Source: Jannaschia helgolandensis
GTDB taxonomy: Bacteria; Pseudomonadota; Alphaproteobacteria; Rhodobacterales; Rhodobacteraceae
Assembly (NCBI RefSeq): GCF_900109285.1
Contig: NZ_FNZQ01000005.1
Span: 1 to 64,000 of the forward strand
Length of the DNA: 64,000 bases
Reading direction: 5' to 3'
Shown here: in pieces, positions 62,014 through 64,000 of the stretch
Layout: every line of letters begins with the position of its first letter
How positions within the stretch are numbered: position 1 is the first letter of the stretch
Position numbers and translations under genes: made by a program
The notes under the pieces: model-generated
What the model was told of the DNA's origin: nothing
Databases searched by the model: none
The model's input: the letters and a program-made list of their open reading frames with translations, nothing else

Positions 62014-62910
62014 TCAGTTGATTCTGGATGCCAGAGCGATGTCTTCGTCGCCTGTGATGTCGTAGTCCATGTACCGACCCGCACTCATCTCGCCTTCACG
62101 CAATTCCAGCCAACTGCGCCAGAAGAAGACGCAGGCCTGGAAAAATGCGGTGGCGACGAACAGCAGGATAAGGATCTTGAACAGGAAATAGGCATTGAAC
62201 CCGTTCGGACTGAACCCGATGGTCTCGACGTTCCAGCGCATCGCCCGCGCTTTCAGCATCAGCCGGTCCAACTGATCCGAGGCGGATGTGGCCGGGGTAA
62301 TCAGGCTGCGCCAGAGGAAGAACCACGAATACAGCCAGATCAGGATCAGCGCGGGCATCATGAACACCACGCTGCCGACCATGTCGATGATACGCTTGGT
62401 GCGATGCCCGACCGCGGAATAGACCAGATCGACACGCACGTGCCCGCCCTGAATGAACGTCCATGCGACGCAGAGGCTGACGATGATCGCGTTATAAAGC
62501 TTCAGTTCCTCGGAGTACCACGAGAGGTCCTTGGTAAAGACCGTACCGAATGGCCCGATGCTGATTTCCGAGACGCGGAAGATGCGTTGCAGGAAGACGA
62601 TCATGATCTGCTGCATCACCATCAGGAAGCCTGCCCATGCGGCGATACGCCCGGTCCAGTTCAGCACGAATTCCGACCCGCGGACCAAGCCCCAGCCAAA
62701 TCGACGCGACAGGCCGGTCGCTATGGTCAGGATCAGGAACAAGGCAAGCAGAACGAAAAACAGCTCCTGACTGGCTCCGTAGTATACGAAGCGCAGCACG
62801 GATTCACTGTTGGACCAGTCCAGCCATGTAGCTGGGTTGATGACGGCGTATACCAGATTATAAAACGCGAGGCCCAGGTTCGTGAAGAACCACAGGATGG
62901 CATCAATCAT
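62014..62910 (-). CDS. dctQ: TRAP transporter small permease (DctQ type)
   Basis: This 298-residue protein is longer than the usual ~170 residues for DctQ. TM segments are MIDAILWFFTNLGLAFYNLV, LFFVLLALFLILTIA, IAAWAGFLMVMQQIMIVFLQ and LKLYNAIIVSLCVAWTFIQG then GGHVRVDLVYSAVGHRTKRI, the DctQ core motif. GGGGGACATA precedes the ATG at 62910; an ATG at 62925 has no ribosome binding site. It lies between dctP and dctM. The extended N-terminus matches DctM partners of the long subtype. Confidence 0.85.
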   Translation of the reverse strand: MIDAILWFFTNLGLAFYNLVYAVINPATWLDWSNSESVLRFVYYGASQELFFVLLALFLILTIATGLSRRFGWGLVRGSEFVLNWTGRIAAWAGFLMVMQQIMIVFLQRIFRVSEISIGPFGTVFTKDLSWYSEELKLYNAIIVSLCVAWTFIQGGHVRVDLVYSAVGHRTKRIIDMVGSVVFMMPALILIWLYSWFFLWRSLITPATSASDQLDRLMLKARAMRWNVETIGFSPNGFNAYFLFKILILLFVATAFFQACVFFWRSWLELREGEMSAGRYMDYDITGDEDIALASRIN

Positions 62911-63020
62911 TATGTCCCCCGACATGGCGCATGGGGTGTCCCCCCCGTCGTGTTGGCCCGCCCCCGAAGGGATGGGCCGCTATCACTACAGGCCGCTCAG
63001 TGGCGACCCCAAAGGACAAA

Positions 63021-64000
63021 TCAGCCGCGAACGCGGTCGCGCTCGGTCCGATACTTGCCTTCCGAACGGGTGATCCAGTTCGACGAGGACTTCATGCTCT
63101 CCATCGCCGAGTTGTGGATTCTGGCGAACAGTTCGTCGCCCATGTTTTCGTCGGTGACTTCCTGGCTGGCCACGCCCATCGCATCCCAGACGGCATCGGG
63201 GAATTCGCGGACCGTCACACCACCGGACTGAAGCCGGGCCAGAGCGGAGCCGTTGTTGGCCATGAATTGCGCCAGGTTCCACTGGTGCCCTTCGCCGGAC
63301 GCGATCTCGATGATTTTCTGGTGGGCAGGAGACAGCTCATCGAAGACATCGCGATTGGTGGCGACAGTCAGGCCGGCACCCGGTTCATGGAACCCTGCGG
63401 TGTAATAGATCTTGGTGATCTCCTGGAAACCGGCCTTTTCGTCGGCCCAGGGACCGATCCACTCGGTGCCGTCGATCGCTCCCGAGGCCAGCGCCTGATA
63501 GACTTCCGATCCGGGCAGGTTCTGGACGGAGGCGCCCATCTTGCCAAGAGCCTGACCGCCGAGGCCGGGCATGCGGAACTTGAGACCCTGAAAGTCTTCG
63601 GGGCTGTTGATTTCCTTGCGGAACCAGCCACCGGCCTGAGCGCCGGTATTGCCACCGAGGAAGGATTTCAGACCGAAGATCTGGCCCAGCTCGTCGTGCA
63701 GTTCCATGCCGCCGGCATGGTAATACCAGTTGGCCAGTTCCTGCGCCGTCATGCCGAATGGCACGGCGGTGAAATAGGCATAGCCCGGGTGCTGACCGAC
63801 GAAGTAATAGTCGGCACCGTGATACATGTCGGCCTGACCGGAGGTCACTGCGTCGAAAACCTCGAACGCGCCGACCAGTTCGCCAGCGGCCTTCAGATCG
63901 ACGGTAAGCTGGCCATCGGACATGGCGGTGATGCTGTCGGCGACACGCTGAGCGCTGTCGTGGACACCGGCAAGGCCGCGTCCCCAGGTCGTGACCATGG
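63021..64000 (-). CDS. dctP: TRAP transporter solute-binding protein (DctP type), partial
   Basis: At least 325 residues of a periplasmic binding protein. The window's right edge cuts the N-terminal signal peptide; the sequence starts inside the mature domain at MVTTWGRGLAGVHDSAQRVA. Motifs FEVFDAVTSGQADMYHGADY, GAQAGGWFRKEINSPEDFQG, LKFRMPGLGGQALGKMGASV, YQALASGAIDGTEWIGPW and FHEPGAGLTV match the alpha-keto-acid-type TRAP receptors, including the conserved Arg in LKFRMPG that contacts the substrate carboxylate. The substrate is probably a carboxylate, not further defined. It is the first gene of dctP-dctQ-dctM. Confidence 0.9.
   Translation of the reverse strand, partial: MVTTWGRGLAGVHDSAQRVADSITAMSDGQLTVDLKAAGELVGAFEVFDAVTSGQADMYHGADYYFVGQHPGYAYFTAVPFGMTAQELANWYYHAGGMELHDELGQIFGLKSFLGGNTGAQAGGWFRKEINSPEDFQGLKFRMPGLGGQALGKMGASVQNLPGSEVYQALASGAIDGTEWIGPWADEKAGFQEITKIYYTAGFHEPGAGLTVATNRDVFDELSPAHQKIIEIASGEGHQWNLAQFMANNGSALARLQSGGVTVREFPDAVWDAMGVASQEVTDENMGDELFARIHNSAMESMKSSSNWITRSEGKYRTERDRVRG

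Noticed and set aside
61948-63231. Plus-strand open frame of 427 codons opposite dctQ and dctP
   Set aside because: It is rich in Asp, Gln and His repeats typical of reversed membrane-protein codons. The opposite strand carries the real TRAP genes.

Overview
The window reads as a high-GC alphaproteobacterial genome, most likely Rhodobacteraceae. The evidence is the TRAP transporter operon, a zwf-pgl-pgi operon, a divergent anmK/tyrS pair, plasmid-style DUF932/ParB/RES-Xre genes, and FnrL/FixK-type TTGAT-N4-ATCAA boxes. No species can be named from sequence alone.

Layout. (1) 1-8.6 kb is a scrap heap of mobile DNA: IS5-family pieces, two 5'-truncated IS110-family transposases joined head to head, remnants of two tyrosine recombinases, and plasmid-type cargo (DUF932 protein, RES-Xre toxin-antitoxin, a ParB remnant). 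The DUF932 and ParB genes share a conserved ~80-bp leader that includes the ribosome binding site. (2) 8.6-16.4 kb holds small metabolic and regulatory genes (SDR, AraC, LysR, DUF2218, SnoaL-like, broken NmrA-like) and a Met-rich EF-hand protein divergent from an OmpR/histidine kinase/SHOCT operon. (3) 16.5-23.2 kb, all minus strand, is an eroded block: antiporter-arcA-arcB-arcC (arginine deiminase pathway), then mlaE, mlaF and an MCE gene. Only mlaE looks intact. The rest carry frameshifts, internal deletions or a nonsense codon, and mlaF is fused by deletion to the MCE gene. (4) 23.2-49.7 kb is a low-oxygen/stress island: alcohol dehydrogenase, ExoD, three universal stress proteins (one broken), a phasin-like protein and PHA synthase, a kinase-like/ATPase fusion, a CBS-containing site-2 protease, a FixL-like PAS hybrid kinase, an OmpR regulator, a Crp/Fnr regulator, two P-type ATPases, a persulfide-dioxygenase-like hydrolase with a broken SQR-like gene, and a ClpG/ClpK-like disaggregase. 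Eight FNR/FixK-like boxes are spread over its intergenic regions and the Crp/Fnr gene sits in the middle, so the island looks like one regulon. (5) 49.9-64 kb is core chromosome: tRNA-Arg(ACG), tRNA-Gly(CCC), a thioesterase, pgi/pgl/zwf, anmK, tyrS, two cyclophilins, a DUF533 protein and a tripartite TRAP transporter that runs off the right edge.

How it may work together (inference): the heme-PAS-like kinase and the Crp/Fnr protein would sense falling oxygen and switch on the island. Products would handle redox balance (Adh), carbon storage (PhaC, phasin), sulfide/persulfide detoxification, metal and cation efflux, protein disaggregation and stress survival. The erosion of the neighbouring arginine-fermentation block suggests this lineage has lost one anaerobic energy route.
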